Notes: generated from the sequence alone by a model not told the origin. A stretch of DNA of 64,000 nt from Siminovitchia terrae (GCF_003605405.2 NZ_QYTW02000007.1:95006-159005), one strand, 5' to 3'. Shown: positions 8,795 to 20,724, numbered from the stretch's first letter. Program-made: numbers and translations.

Positions 8795-9013
8795 CAATCT
8801 AATAATCTATATCATTTTAATAGGATATTCCTATCATTATGCAAGAGGAAAGTGATAAAGGTTCGTATGTAAAATCAATAATGGGAGTGATAGGAAAGAT
8901 ATTTGAGCTCTCCGCTATTTTTTTCATGAATGAGCGAGCTGAGAAATAGTTAAAGATGATAGTGCTTTTTATTATAGTATTTTCCTATCGAAACAATATG
9001 GATTATTAGATTG
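8795..9013. repeat. Possible MITE-like element with 18-bp terminal inverted repeats
   Basis: CAATCTAATAATCTATAT at 8795-8812 is repeated in inverted form at 8996-9013 with one mismatch, and the similarity extends inward in patches (AATAGGA.. versus TCCTATC). The 219-bp segment lies between the divergent aminotransferase and glyA genes. No clear target duplication is seen, so it may instead be a long regulatory hairpin. Confidence 0.5.
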
Positions 9014-9132
9014 TTTAATCATTTTCTGCGATTTATACTAAATCGCAATAAGAGAATCATATCCTGTTGTCAGTTGTAGATTTCAGCCAACAGGAAAATC
9101 AGCCAAAGCATATACCAAAGGAGAATGATAGA

Positions 9133-11690
<2,558 letters not shown>

Positions 11691-11692
11691 TT

Positions 11693-11857
11693 TTGTTAGG
11701 ATATCACAGAGAAAACGCCCTATTTTCGACGTATATTAGAAACCCCATCTCGTTAACAAAAGACGAAGGAAGCCGATTTTGGGACGATCTAGGTAATGAG
11801 AATTTAGATTCCATGTCAGGAATTGCAACTATGCAATTAGGGACAAAACAGAAATAA
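11693..11857 (+). pseudogene. N-terminal fragment of a class III aminotransferase
   Basis: TTG at 11693 uses the AAGGAG that overlaps the sufS-like stop. The 54 codons read LTKDEGSRFWDDLGNENLDSMSGIATMQLG, i.e. the usual class III opening, split here for length as EGSRFWDDLGNENLDS and MSGIATMQLG. The frame ends before the PLP-binding region, so it is a stump. Confidence 0.7.
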
Positions 11858-11925
11858 ATACTAAAAGGAACTAAGCGCATTCCATATAGATTTTTAGATT
11901 CATAAGCCAGAGAGGATTTGATCAC

Positions 11926-12727
11926 ATGCAGGTACCTAGAGCGTTATCGATTGCGGGTTCTGCTGCAAGGGGCGGCGCTGGAATCCAGACCGATTTAAAA
12001 ACCTTCCAGGAAATGGATGTATTTGGCCTCAGTGCTATCACAAGTATGGTTGCGAATCATCCACGCTCCGATCAAGACGTATTTCCCATAGGAATGCCAT
12101 TGAAGCGCAAGTATTATACGGTGCTGCGTGACGCCGGGGCAGATGCGATAAAAACGGGAATGCTCTATACAAATGAGATCATTGCCCATGTGGCCAAGTG
12201 AATTAAAGAATCAGACACGCCCAATATTGTTGTGGACCCAGTCATGATTGGCAAAATGGACTCGGCTTTGTTAAAAGACGATGCCATTGAAACTCTAAAA
12301 ACAAAATTGATACCCCTAGCCACGATCATTACACCAAATATGCCGGAAGTAGCACTGCTGTTAGAAACGAATCAGCAACTTACAACTGTTGAGGACTTAA
12401 AACTAGCGGCAGTGGAGCTACAAAAGCTTGGCCCGATGTCAAAGGAGGCCGTCTGGAAGGTCCTGCTGTAGATGTGTTATATGATGGTGAGAAGTTCCAT
12501 ATACTTGAAGCGTGGCGTATTGATACAATCCATACAAATGGAGCAAGGTGCAGCTACTCTGCCGCAATCACAGCCCAGTTAGCAAAAGGTAAATCCGTCC
12601 TAGAGGCTGTGGAGGAATCAAAAAAATTATTACAGCTGCGATTCGCCACTCCATTGCATTTAAGAGCAACGTCGGCCCCCATACCATGCCGCCTATCAAA
12701 AATAGAGCGAAACAGAAGTCAAGGTAA
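11926..12727 (+). pseudogene. thiD: Broken hydroxymethylpyrimidine/pyridoxal kinase
   Basis: The pieces align in order to the ThiD/PdxK ribokinase-fold family: SIAGSAARGGAGIQTDLKTF (normally GSDSSGGAGIQADLKTF), then DAIKTGML, VVDPVMIGKM, IITPNMPEVALLL, then after a frameshift VKGGRLEGPAVDVLYDG, THTNGARCSYSAAI and, in a third frame, AAIRHSIAFK. Lesions are a TGA at 12199, a frameshift near 12440 and another near 12630; the anion-hole GTGC motif reads GARC. A PLP-salvage kinase would fit the theme of the island. As it stands it should be inactive. Confidence 0.88.
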
Positions 12728-12796
12728 GAAATTATATAGTCTAAAATCTAGCACATTGGACAGAGAGAGCTTAGAAGAAGTTAAGGGGGATTGCTA

Positions 12797-13480
12797 ATGA
12801 ATCAAGTCAAAATCCTTTCAATCAATGTGAGTAAACCGATACAGGTACAGTTTCATAATCAAGAAGTTTCCACGGGTATATTTAAGACACCTGTACATAA
12901 ATCTTTATTTTTATCATGGCTGAACTTTGAGGGGGATGGTCAGGGCGACCTTGTTCATCACGGAGGCAAGGAGAAGGCTGTATGCGTTTATCCTTTTGAA
13001 CATTATCCCTATTGGGAAAATGAATTGAAAAAAAAGCTGGAGTACGGTGCTTTTGGAGAAAATTTAACAACCCAAGGATTGTTAGAAACAGACGTTTGCA
13101 TCGGTGATATATTTGAGCTTGACAATGCAATTGTTCAGGTTAGTCAACCAAGGCAGCCTTGTTACAAATTATCGGTTAAGTACGGAAAGCCTGAATTGCC
13201 GCTAAAGGTACAGAAATCAGGCTACACGGGCTTTTACTGTCGTGTTCTGAAAGAAGGGATGGTATCCAATTCAGCTGGTTTTACAAAAATTTACAGTCAT
13301 ACTAATGCTATTACGGTTTCTTTTGCAAATCAGATTATGCATCGTGAGAAAGGAAATATCGAAGGGATAAAAAAGATACTCGAAGTGGAAGAACTGTCGC
13401 TAAATTGGAGGAAAACATTTTTAAAACGTTTAAAGGGAGACGAGGTTGATTCTCGGGAAAGATTAACCGGCAATAAATGA
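12797..13480 (+). CDS. MOSC-domain protein (YiiM/YflK-like)
   Basis: 227 residues from ATG 12797 with AAGGGGGA upstream. The MOSC beta-barrel shows EGDGQGDLVHHGGKEKAVCVY, GAFGENLTT and the conserved cysteine motif SQPRQPCYKL, followed by the C-terminal 3-alpha domain. Relatives (YiiM, YcbX) bind molybdenum cofactor and reduce N-hydroxylated compounds such as 6-hydroxylaminopurine. It begins 70 bases after the broken thiD. Role here: perhaps detoxification, by inference. Confidence 0.85.
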   Translation: MNQVKILSINVSKPIQVQFHNQEVSTGIFKTPVHKSLFLSWLNFEGDGQGDLVHHGGKEKAVCVYPFEHYPYWENELKKKLEYGAFGENLTTQGLLETDVCIGDIFELDNAIVQVSQPRQPCYKLSVKYGKPELPLKVQKSGYTGFYCRVLKEGMVSNSAGFTKIYSHTNAITVSFANQIMHREKGNIEGIKKILEVEELSLNWRKTFLKRLKGDEVDSRERLTGNK

Positions 13481-13573
13481 GAGGTCTATTCATTAATAAT
13501 ATTTTCATTCGTAACTAAGGTTCTAGGGTCGATAAACCTATTGCTTTGTCTTCAGCCAAATTTAAGCACCACC

Positions 13574-13605
13574 AATAAAAGGATAGCAATTGCTATCCTT
13601 TTATT
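13574..13605. terminator. Palindromic bidirectional terminator
   Basis: AATAAAAGGATAGCAA pairs perfectly with TTGCTATCCTTTTATT, giving A/T tracts on both sides. It ends the MOSC transcript. The rest of 13481-13841 holds a GATAATGATAA motif (13741-13752) resembling part of a Fur box and no gene. Confidence 0.8.
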
Positions 13606-13841
13606 GATTTTACGCGCGTGGACTTCATATAAAATGCAGTAAAATCTAAGATTAATATGAAGGCGCTGAAAAAGTATAGTTGTAAAAACAGTAATAGCTA
13701 TTATCCTGAATTACGAATGTAAAATCATTACCTATCCCTATGATAATGATAAGAAATAAGGGATTGTTCATGATAGTTGGTTTCACTTACGATATAAATA
13801 TGTAGTAAAGCTACATAAAATATTCAGGGAGTGGATGGAAA

Positions 13842-14081
13842 ATGACAAAAGCAGTTTTTTATCATGCTGGGTGCCCAATTTGCGTAGATGCTGAACAAGT
13901 TGTGCTTGAGTATCTTGATAACTCAAAAATCAGTACAGAAATCGTCCATCTTGGTACAGAACGAAACCGTATTGAAGAAGCAGAGAGAGTTGGGATTAAA
14001 TCCGTTCCTGCATTGGTTATTGAAGGTGACATCTACCATATCAATTATGGTGCAAGCTTGGAAGATGTAAAAAAAGGGTAA
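13842..14081 (+). CDS. Thioredoxin/glutaredoxin-fold small redox protein
   Basis: 79 residues with a CPIC active site at residues 11-14 (YHAGCPICVDAEQ) and the cis-proline loop KSVPALVI. ATG follows GGGAGTGGATGGAAA. It lies between the MOSC and alanine racemase genes and is ended by its own terminator, so it is a single-gene unit. Likely a thiol-disulfide exchange protein. Confidence 0.8.
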   Translation: MTKAVFYHAGCPICVDAEQVVLEYLDNSKISTEIVHLGTERNRIEEAERVGIKSVPALVIEGDIYHINYGASLEDVKKG

Positions 14082-14088
14082 TGGCTAG

Positions 14089-14121
14089 AAAAAGGAGGTG
14101 TCGGCAGGGGCACCTCTTTTT
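14089..14121 (+). terminator. Rho-independent terminator
   Basis: AAAAAGGAGGTG pairs with CACCTCTTTTT, loop about 10 bases, ending in a T-run. Confidence 0.85.
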
Positions 14122-14181
14122 GGAGTGAGTTGAATAATCAATAGAGGAGTCAATTTAAACTCCTGGGGAGCGTGACTTTTT

Positions 14182-15351
14182 TTGATTGGCCAAACTCAAT
14201 ATTTTCGTGATACATGGGTAGAGATTGACATGGACGCACTTTATCAAAATGTACAAGCTATTTGTAATGGACTGCCGAAGGGAACGAAATTGTTTGCTTC
14301 GGTAAAAGCAAATGCTTATGGACACGGAGATTTTCAAGTAGCAAAAGAAGCCCTGAGAGCGGGCGCTCATGGCCTTGTTGTCGCTTTGCTTGATGAAGCA
14401 TTGTCCCTTAGGCTGAGAGGGATTCAAGCGCCAATTCTTGTTCTAGGCCTTATCAGGCCAGTGGATGCGGGTGTTGCCGCCAGGCATCATATTTCAGTCT
14501 CGGTATTCCAAATAGAGTGGCTCAAAGAAGCCAGTCGGGTGATTGATAGCAGGGATCCGCCGCTCAAAGTCCATATTAAGTGCGATACCGGGATGGGGCG
14601 CATTGGACTTAAGCATAAAAACGAATTAAAGGAAGTCGAACGATTCATTCATTATGCATATTCATTTGAATTAGAGGGGATATTCACCCACTTTTCGACC
14701 GCCGACCTAACTTCAGAAAAATATTATCAGCGGCAGCTGGAACTTTTTAAACAATATGTATCAGTGTTGGAAAAGACCCCGAAATATGTACATGCCGCCA
14801 ATAGCGCAGGCGCCCTTTGCCACAAGGATTCCTTGTTTAATACGGTCAGGGTCGGGATTGCAATCTACGGTCTTGCCACATCACAGGAAAAAGCTCCGCT
14901 TGCGAAAGGGAAACAGGTATTCTCGCTTCACACCAAAATCGTTCATGTAAAAAAAGTTCTTCCGGGCGAATCCATCGGATATGGGGCAGACTACCAAGCA
15001 CAGAGTGAGGAATGGATTGCCACGCTTCCAGTTGGATATGCTGATGGCTGGCTGCGTAAGCTAGAAAGCCAAAGTGTTATTGTAAATGGACAGCGTGCGA
15101 ACATTGTTGGCAGGATTTGTATGGATCAGATGATGGTTAAGCTTCCTAACTATTTACCGATTGGCACTAAGGTTACCTTGATTGGCGGCAAAGAATCTGA
15201 AGACTTTGTTACAGTGGAAGAAATTGCCGAAAAACTGGGAACGATCAATTACGAGGTAACATGTACGATCAATTTTCGCGTTCCCCGTGTATATAAAAGA
15301 GGCTCTCGGCATCTTGAGGTTGAGAATTATCGGATCTCATTTTCCATGTGA
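14182..15351 (+). CDS. alr: Alanine racemase
   Basis: 389 residues from TTG 14182, about 11 bases after GGGGAGCG. It carries the PLP lysine in SVKANAYGHG (K42), the CDTGMGRIG loop, GESIGYGADY with the second catalytic tyrosine, and ICMDQMMV. It interconverts L- and D-alanine for peptidoglycan. Together with serC, serA and glyA nearby, a serine- or alanine-racemising role is possible. It is followed by a hairpin terminator. Confidence 0.92.
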   Translation: MIGQTQYFRDTWVEIDMDALYQNVQAICNGLPKGTKLFASVKANAYGHGDFQVAKEALRAGAHGLVVALLDEALSLRLRGIQAPILVLGLIRPVDAGVAARHHISVSVFQIEWLKEASRVIDSRDPPLKVHIKCDTGMGRIGLKHKNELKEVERFIHYAYSFELEGIFTHFSTADLTSEKYYQRQLELFKQYVSVLEKTPKYVHAANSAGALCHKDSLFNTVRVGIAIYGLATSQEKAPLAKGKQVFSLHTKIVHVKKVLPGESIGYGADYQAQSEEWIATLPVGYADGWLRKLESQSVIVNGQRANIVGRICMDQMMVKLPNYLPIGTKVTLIGGKESEDFVTVEEIAEKLGTINYEVTCTINFRVPRVYKRGSRHLEVENYRISFSM

Positions 15352-15480
15352 TGCGGTACAGAGTAATGTGGGAAGGCTGTTGTGATGGCTGATTCGCACT
15401 TAAGAAATGAAAATTGTTCAACCCACAGTATGACATTATTACGATGAAGCTTTGGATCAGCGTTGGCATTTCTGCCATTC

Positions 15481-15513
15481 AAAAAAAGGTCCCATTGTGC
15501 GGGATTCCTTTTT
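15481..15513 (+). terminator. Terminator of alr
   Basis: AAAAAAGGTCCC and GGGATTCCTTTTT form a stem with one bulge and a T-run. Confidence 0.75.
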
Positions 15514-15943
15514 GGGCTGTTTCGTTTTAATCAGAATGTGAGCGGGGCCGTCACGCCCCATTAATGTGAGCTTATACAAAAATATCTTTCTCGTACAGCC
15601 AACCTCCAAGACTATCTCGAACCTAATCTCTATTTCGGGCTGAAGGTAGTGTACTAACAGGTCTAATCATAGGAGATACCAATTCAAATCATATTAATTA
15701 TTGAATTGAACAATCCCTTACTTCAATTTATACTAAATCGGAATACTATGACTTGTTTTGAGAATGGTCGACTTCACGATCACCTATGTACATCATTGTT
15801 CATCGCGTTAAGCATGATACGAAGCGAATAAACGGAAGAACATCTTAGTAAAGAATCTACTCTTATTTAACAAGGAAAGACAAATAATTTTTTCTTTTAA
15901 GACATCGCTTTGTTTTCTACCTACACTAAAAAGATAGGGTCAC
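15514..15943. other. Intergenic stretch between convergent alr and LysR genes
   Basis: No gene recognised. It contains ATTTATACTAAATCG at about 15727, nearly the same as the palindromic GCGATTTATACTAAATCGC at 9028-9046 just before glyA, which may be a shared regulatory site. Confidence 0.4.
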
Positions 15944-16840
15944 TCAGTCAATTTGTTCATCCTTGACCGTACTGATTAATTGTTCCATAAACACACGGCT
16001 GGCCGCGCATAAATATTTGTTTTTCCGATATACGACACCGATTTGGGTAGTAAGTATCGGATCATGGATCGGGATTGTTCGTATTTGCTCATTTTCATGA
16101 TAATCGAGGTACGCTTTTGGAAGAATGGTAACGCCAACGCCCATGCTGACCATATTAATAATTGATTCCATCGTCGTCATTTCCATTACCGGCTGTGGTG
16201 TAAATTCGAATGAGCGGCATCGCTCATTAATCAGCTGCCGTAAAAAATATGTGTCAGGCAATAAAACAGAAGGAGTTTTTTTAATAATGTCAAGTGTTAC
16301 AATCGGTTCACTGGCAACGGGATGATCAGCAGGTACCGCAAGAGCAAGCGCTTCTTTATAGAGCGGAATTGTTTCCAAATCTTCATGTTCCATCGGTAAA
16401 TATACGATACCCAAATCAAGTTCGTTTTTTAGAAGCCCCTCGTAAATATCTCCGGTTCGTAGACCAAGAATAGAAAGTTCTATATTCGGGTAGCTTTGAT
16501 TAAACCTGATAGCCGTCGGCGACAGCAAGTAATTTACTACTGTGAGAAGTGCACCAATTTTCAATGTACCTCTCTTTAACCCTTGTAGTTCGCTGATTGC
16601 CGCACGCGCCTGTGAAAGTTCATGAAACACATTGTAGCCATGGTGGAGCAACGTTTTACCTGCTTCAGTCATTAGAGTTTTTTTGCCGACGCGATCAAAT
16701 AGGGGGGTTCCGATTTCGTGCTCCAGTAAACGGATTTGTTGGCTTAGGGAGGGCTGGGCGATACCAAGCTTCTCTGCCGCGCGGGTAAAATGGAGTTCCT
16801 GACATAGGGTCATAAAGTATTCCAATTGCTTTAATTCCAT
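15944..16840 (-). CDS. LysR-family transcriptional regulator
   Basis: 298 residues from ATG 16840, chosen for GATAAAGGAGGATGTCAG upstream; longer frames lack an RBS. The N-terminal winged helix shows LEYFMTLCQELHFTRAAEKL and IAQPSLSQQIRLLE, and the rest is a LysR substrate-binding domain. It is divergent from serC, and a palindrome lies in the shared region, so it may control serC and itself. Effector unknown. Confidence 0.9.
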   Translation of the reverse strand: MELKQLEYFMTLCQELHFTRAAEKLGIAQPSLSQQIRLLEHEIGTPLFDRVGKKTLMTEAGKTLLHHGYNVFHELSQARAAISELQGLKRGTLKIGALLTVVNYLLSPTAIRFNQSYPNIELSILGLRTGDIYEGLLKNELDLGIVYLPMEHEDLETIPLYKEALALAVPADHPVASEPIVTLDIIKKTPSVLLPDTYFLRQLINERCRSFEFTPQPVMEMTTMESIINMVSMGVGVTILPKAYLDYHENEQIRTIPIHDPILTTQIGVVYRKNKYLCAASRVFMEQLISTVKDEQID

Positions 16841-16870
16841 CTGACATCCTCCTTTATCGTTCATTTTCAC

Positions 16871-16897
16871 ATAATAATAGATTATTTCTATTATTAT
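16871..16897. promoter_or_regulatory. Palindromic operator upstream of the LysR gene
   Basis: ATAATAATAGA and TCTATTATTAT form a near-perfect 27-bp palindrome 31 bases upstream of the LysR start, the usual place for LysR autoregulation. Confidence 0.6.
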
Positions 16898-16990
16898 AGA
16901 GCAAATCATAGAAAATATCTAATATATATTTGATTTGATAAGGTGATTGAAAGGAGCAGGGGATTTAAGTCTTTGTTATCGGACATTTAA

Positions 16991-17175
16991 CTTCATCAGC
17001 AGAAGTCTTCTACTTCTGTAAGTGGTGAGATGAATGATTGGTATTCCATTCAGTGGGGTACAAACCCCAGCTGAATAAAGTTAAAGTCTCCGGCGGATGC
17101 CACAGATTTTCAGAGGAAACTTATCGAGCAGAGCTCGATAAAATCTGGGCGCAAATACGCCAAGGCGCATTTGAT
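16991..17175 (+). repeat. Structured TTTAA-targeted element, copy 1 (185 bp)
   Basis: Preceded by TTTAA (16986-16990), begins CTTCATCAGCAGAAG, ends GCGCATTTGAT. It has the family structure described for the copy at 33552 but lacks two bases of the first arm. It sits between the LysR operator and serC, 30 bases before serC, so it lies in the serC leader if transcription starts upstream. Confidence 0.9.
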
Positions 17176-17205
17176 AATATTTTCAATTCATAAGGGGGAA
17201 TAAGG

Positions 17206-18291
17206 ATGAAACAAGTCTATAACTTCAATGCGGGACCAGCAGCGTTACCTTTAGACGTCATGCTTCAGATACAGGATGAACTCCTTGATTTGCAGGGCAC
17301 AGGTTTGTCGATCTTAGAGATATCACATAGAAGCAAGGAGTATGAGAATATCAATGGAGAAACACAGCAATTGTTGAAAGAGCTCCTTAACATTCCTTCT
17401 GATTACGAGGTGTTATTTTTACAGGGGGGTGCGAGTACACAATTTGCCATGGTACCCATGAATTTTTTAACTGGAGGACGTAAGGCGAGTTATCTGCACA
17501 GCGGCACGTGGTCTGGCAAAGCGATAGCGGAAGCGAGAAAGATTGGTGAGACTGCAATTGCAGGAAGCTCGGAGGCTGATCATTTTAAAAAGGTTCCTAA
17601 TCTTAATAGAATGAAGATCGATCCGGAAACGGCTTACATTCACCTTACCTCTAATGAAACGATTGCGGGTACTCAATACCAGAACTTTATAAATACGGGG
17701 GAAGTACCGCTTTTTGCAGATATGTCCAGTGACATTTTGTCTCGACCTATTGATGTTTCAAACTTTGCACTTATATATGCCGGCGCTCAGAAAAACTTGG
17801 GACCTTCCGGCGTTACGGTTGTGATTGTCAAGCGTAAGATACTGGAAAGAATCCCTGCAAGTATTCCCGATATTATGAATTATCGGATTCATGCAAACAA
17901 ACGCTCCCTATTTCATACCCCTCCTGTGTTTGCTGTCTACATTGTAAATCTTATGCTGAAATGGATCCGAAATAACGGCGGGGTAAAAGCTATCGAACAG
18001 CGCAATTACCGAAAAGCTAATTTAATTTATAGCACAATCGATAAGAGCGGTGGTTTTTACAACGGCTTAGCTCATCCAGAAAGCCGATCGATGATGAATG
18101 TCACATTTAGTATCTTTAATGAGGGTATAGAAAAACACTTTTTACAAGAAGCGGAGCAAAATGGTTTTGTTGGGGTAAAGGGCCACAGGGATGCAGGCCA
18201 TCTGAGAGTTTCTATTTATAACGCGGTTACGTACGAACAATGCCAAGCATTAACGGATTTTATGTTGGATTTTCAAAAACGTTTTGGATAA
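17206..18291 (+). CDS. serC: Phosphoserine aminotransferase
   Basis: 361 residues, family length. It has the usual opening VYNFNAGPAALP, the FLQGGASTQF phosphate-binding loop, and the Schiff-base lysine in AGAQKNLGPSGVT. It converts 3-phosphohydroxypyruvate and glutamate to phosphoserine. ATG follows AAGGGGGAATAAGG. It works with serA at 21602; the third serine step may have been supplied by the broken phosphatase at 23820. Confidence 0.95.
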   Translation: MKQVYNFNAGPAALPLDVMLQIQDELLDLQGTGLSILEISHRSKEYENINGETQQLLKELLNIPSDYEVLFLQGGASTQFAMVPMNFLTGGRKASYLHSGTWSGKAIAEARKIGETAIAGSSEADHFKKVPNLNRMKIDPETAYIHLTSNETIAGTQYQNFINTGEVPLFADMSSDILSRPIDVSNFALIYAGAQKNLGPSGVTVVIVKRKILERIPASIPDIMNYRIHANKRSLFHTPPVFAVYIVNLMLKWIRNNGGVKAIEQRNYRKANLIYSTIDKSGGFYNGLAHPESRSMMNVTFSIFNEGIEKHFLQEAEQNGFVGVKGHRDAGHLRVSIYNAVTYEQCQALTDFMLDFQKRFG

Positions 18292-18373
18292 GAGAGGATT
18301 TCAGCGGTTGTATTGTTAATTCAGATCAGGCAATTAATAGATGGTTTTGCTTGAAGAGATGGACACTTTTTAA

Positions 18374-18521
18374 CAACTTAGGGCAGAAGTCCCCTTCCTC
18401 AACGCAAAGCTAGGTGGGGGATGAATGCTTGCCTTTGTTGGGATTTTGCAGGAACATTTGTTCCTATCATGTTATAATGAGACATAGGTATCCTCATTAT
18501 TCACGAGTGGGAGGAAACGAT
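18374..18521 (+). mobile_element. Left end of an IS200/IS605 (IS1341-type) element
   Basis: TTTAA at 18369-18373 is followed by CAACTTAGGGCAGAAGTC, a hairpin with CCCC / GGGG and GATGAATG. The same GCAGAAG...GATGAATG pattern opens the 190-bp elements and the element at 63258, so these are related left ends. The tnpB remnant begins at 18522. Confidence 0.65.
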
Positions 18522-19235
18522 ATGCTCCGTTGCATGAAAACTCTGTTTCGCGCAAGCAAGGAAACCATTGACCGACTGTTCGAGTGCAACCGCGTATCAG
18601 GCGAAGTGTGGAACTTCTGTCTCGCCCTTGCCAAAGAAACCCATTTGAAAACAGGAAAATGGATAACAAAAAGCGAGTAGCAAAAAAGGTCAAAAGGAAT
18701 CTTCCCTATTCATTCTCAATCCGTGCAGGCGGTTTGTCATAAGTATTTGTTCGCACGGGATGCAGCACTAACAGCAAGAAAAGCGGGCCATAAAACAAAA
18801 TACCCGTATAAAAAGAAAACGTACTTCAATACAAAGTGGGCGAACAACGGCTTCAAAGTATTTGAGAACGGAAAAATCGAGTTATCCATGGGCATTTTTG
18901 AAGGGAAAGGGCAAAAACCTCTGAATATTTGGGTGAAAGAATGGCCAAAAGGGAAAATGAAAGAGATCGAATTAATCTTTGACCGGCAATTGATGCTGTC
19001 TATTGCCTATGAGGATGGAAGGGAAGTAAAAGAGAATCAATTCGTAAACCGGGCTGCCATTGACGTTGGAGAAATTCATACCATTACGGCAGTGGCTGAA
19101 AACGGAGAAAATCTGATTATTACTGGGCGCCGCCTTCGTTCCATCCATCGGCTGCGCAATAAAAAGCTTTCCGAACTCCAGCGGAAAATGAGCAAGTGTA
19201 CAAAAGGCTCATCTAGAAAAATAAGTAATCTATGA
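18522..19235 (+). pseudogene. tnpB: Truncated tnpB (IS200/IS605 RNA-guided nuclease)
   Basis: ATG 18522 follows GGGAGGAAACGAT. The N-terminal domain (TIDRLFECNRVSGEVWNFCL) runs into an in-frame TAG at 18678-18680; the same frame continues with HSQSVQAVCHKYLFARD and reaches the first RuvC motif (AAIDVGEIHTI). It then stops at 19235, before the second RuvC motif, the zinc finger and the third motif. The product would be inactive and no tnpA accompanies it. Confidence 0.88.
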
Positions 19236-19276
19236 ACCAAGATTCCAGCCTTTTTATCGCTGGAATTTTGGTTTTA
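19235..19276 (+). terminator. Rho-independent terminator
   Basis: AACCAAGATTCCAGC pairs with GCTGGAATTTTGGTT, then TTT. It replaces the missing right end of the tnpB element, so the truncation joined foreign sequence here. Confidence 0.8.
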
Positions 19277-19396
19277 TCGGACGCTTTTTTTGATGTAGAT
19301 CGATAGGTAAAACCAATTATTATAAGTAAAATATTCAAATTGAAGTTATAAATGGTAGCAGGTAATATCTAGTTAAAGATAGTTGGCTTTATTTTT

Positions 19397-19467
19397 GGGA
19401 GTATAGCCAAATGGAAAGGCAAAGGTCTGCAAAACCTTCAATTCTGGTTCGAATCCAGATACTCCCT
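19397..19467 (+). tRNA. tRNA-Cys (anticodon GCA), divergent copy without encoded CCA
   Basis: A full cloverleaf folds: acceptor GGGAGTA/TACTCCC, D-stem GCC/GGC, anticodon stem AAGGT/ACCTT with loop CTGCAAA (GCA, Cys), T-arm TCTGG/CCAGA with loop TTCGAAT, and discriminator T, which is needed for cysteine identity. The D-arm and anticodon arm resemble the usual Bacillus tRNA-Cys, but the acceptor and T stems do not match the GC-rich version I remember, and CTT follows instead of CCA. It is isolated, 39 bases upstream of the PLP-homeostasis gene. Confidence 0.9.
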
Positions 19468-19505
19468 CTTAAGAAAATTTCCTTTGAAAGAAACGGGGAA
19501 GAAAA

Positions 19506-20249
19506 ATGAATGATTTGTGGATTGTGGACAATCTGAAGCGGATAAGAGAAAGAATGAACTCGGCTTGTCAATCCGTTGGTAGAAAAACTGAGGAAGTGAA
19601 GCTACTGCTAGCTACGAAAACCGTCCCTGTGGAAAGAATTAAGCAAGCTCTTGATGCCGATGAAACATTGATCGGTGAGAATAAAGTTCAGGAATTGCAG
19701 CAAAAATATTCACTGCTCCAAAATGATCAGACAGAATGGCATTTCATCGGTCATTTGCAAACGAATAAGGTGAAAAATGTATTAAAGTATGTAACATGTA
19801 TTCATTCAGTTGATCGCTTGAAATTGGGGAAAGCATTACATAAACAGCTCACAAAAGAGAACAGGCAAATAGACATTCTCGTCCAAGTCAACACTTCATA
19901 TGAAGACAGCAAGTTTGGAATTGCTCCTGAAGAAACTTTGAATTTGGTAGAACAGCTTTCTGAACTGAATACATTAAACATTAAGGGTCTGATGACGATT
20001 GGGAAACTGACTACTGATGGTAAAGAAACTAGAAAATGTTTTCGTCTGCTAAAGTCAATCCAGCAACAGATTATCCAACAAAATTATCCAGGGGTTGAAA
20101 TGGATATTCTCTCAATGGGCATGTCCGGCGATTTGGAGGTGGCTATAGAGGAAGGAGCAACTATGATTCGAGTAGGGACTGCAATCTTTGGAGAAAGAAT
20201 ATATCCCGACAGTTATTACTGGAATGAAAAATTATCCATATCAGAATAA
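19506..20249 (+). CDS. PLP-homeostasis protein (YggS/PLPBP family)
   Basis: 247 residues. PLP lysine in LLLATKTVP (K38), ENKVQELQQK, WHFIGHLQTNKVK, and the phosphate-binding MGMSGDLEVAIEEGATMIRVG region are all present. It binds PLP without known catalysis and buffers vitamin B6 and amino-acid pools. Its place among many PLP enzymes is fitting; the usual Bacillus copy lies with the division genes (ylmE), so this is probably a second copy. Confidence 0.93.
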   Translation: MNDLWIVDNLKRIRERMNSACQSVGRKTEEVKLLLATKTVPVERIKQALDADETLIGENKVQELQQKYSLLQNDQTEWHFIGHLQTNKVKNVLKYVTCIHSVDRLKLGKALHKQLTKENRQIDILVQVNTSYEDSKFGIAPEETLNLVEQLSELNTLNIKGLMTIGKLTTDGKETRKCFRLLKSIQQQIIQQNYPGVEMDILSMGMSGDLEVAIEEGATMIRVGTAIFGERIYPDSYYWNEKLSISE

Positions 20250-20412
20250 TCTAATCAGTAGTATTGATTCATTAGAAACAAGACAGTTACTATTAGTTCA
20301 ATTAGCCAAGATTGGTAAATTTGTGCGGAATTTTTCCGCAGTCGAAAGAAGATATGATATTCAACCTTTTCATAGGGACAATAAAAATGTGGATGTTGAA
20401 GATGTAATCTGA
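20224..20412 (+). CDS. Hypothetical 62-aa protein overlapping the PLPBP gene
   Basis: ATG 20224 lies inside the end of the preceding gene in another frame. The product (MKNYPYQNNLISSIDS...) is soluble and mixed in charge; family not recognised. It ends directly at the GTG of the next, broken, acetyltransferase gene. It may be real or the remains of a larger gene. Confidence 0.4.
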   Translation: MKNYPYQNNLISSIDSLETRQLLLVQLAKIGKFVRNFSAVERRYDIQPFHRDNKNVDVEDVI

Positions 20413-20724
20413 GTGTTTAGAAATAGCGGGATTATACGACCAATTGATCAACCCGAACGGATCCAATTGATGTTGAACAATTCGGATATTCTGCTGACCG
20501 CCTGGCTTGGGGATAAAATGATTGGTGTGGCCCGAGCTCTAACAGATTGGAACTATTGTTGTTATCTGCCCGATCTATCTGTTGACGGAAAATTTCAAAA
20601 ACGGAGTAGGGCGTGAACAAAAGAAATTGGGGAAGAAGTCGTACTGATTCTATTAGCCGCACCAAATGAGATGGCATACTACCCAAAAGTCGGATTTAAA
20701 AGATGGTTTCATGATCAAGCGTAG
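20413..20724 (+). pseudogene. Broken GNAT acetyltransferase
   Basis: GTG 20413 opens FRNSGIIRPIDQPERIQLML and VGVARALTDWNYCCYLPDL (I for V in the actual IGVARAL), typical of small Bacillus GNATs. Near 20600 the frame shifts (the +1 frame gives NGVGRE, the acetyl-CoA loop), and a second shift restores IGEEVVLILLAAPNEMAYYPKVGF. Two frameshifts make it inactive. Confidence 0.8.

Noticed and set aside
8709..9132. Glycine or SAM riboswitch before glyA
   Set aside because: The folded region is explained by inverted repeats and lacks the conserved core motifs of those riboswitches.
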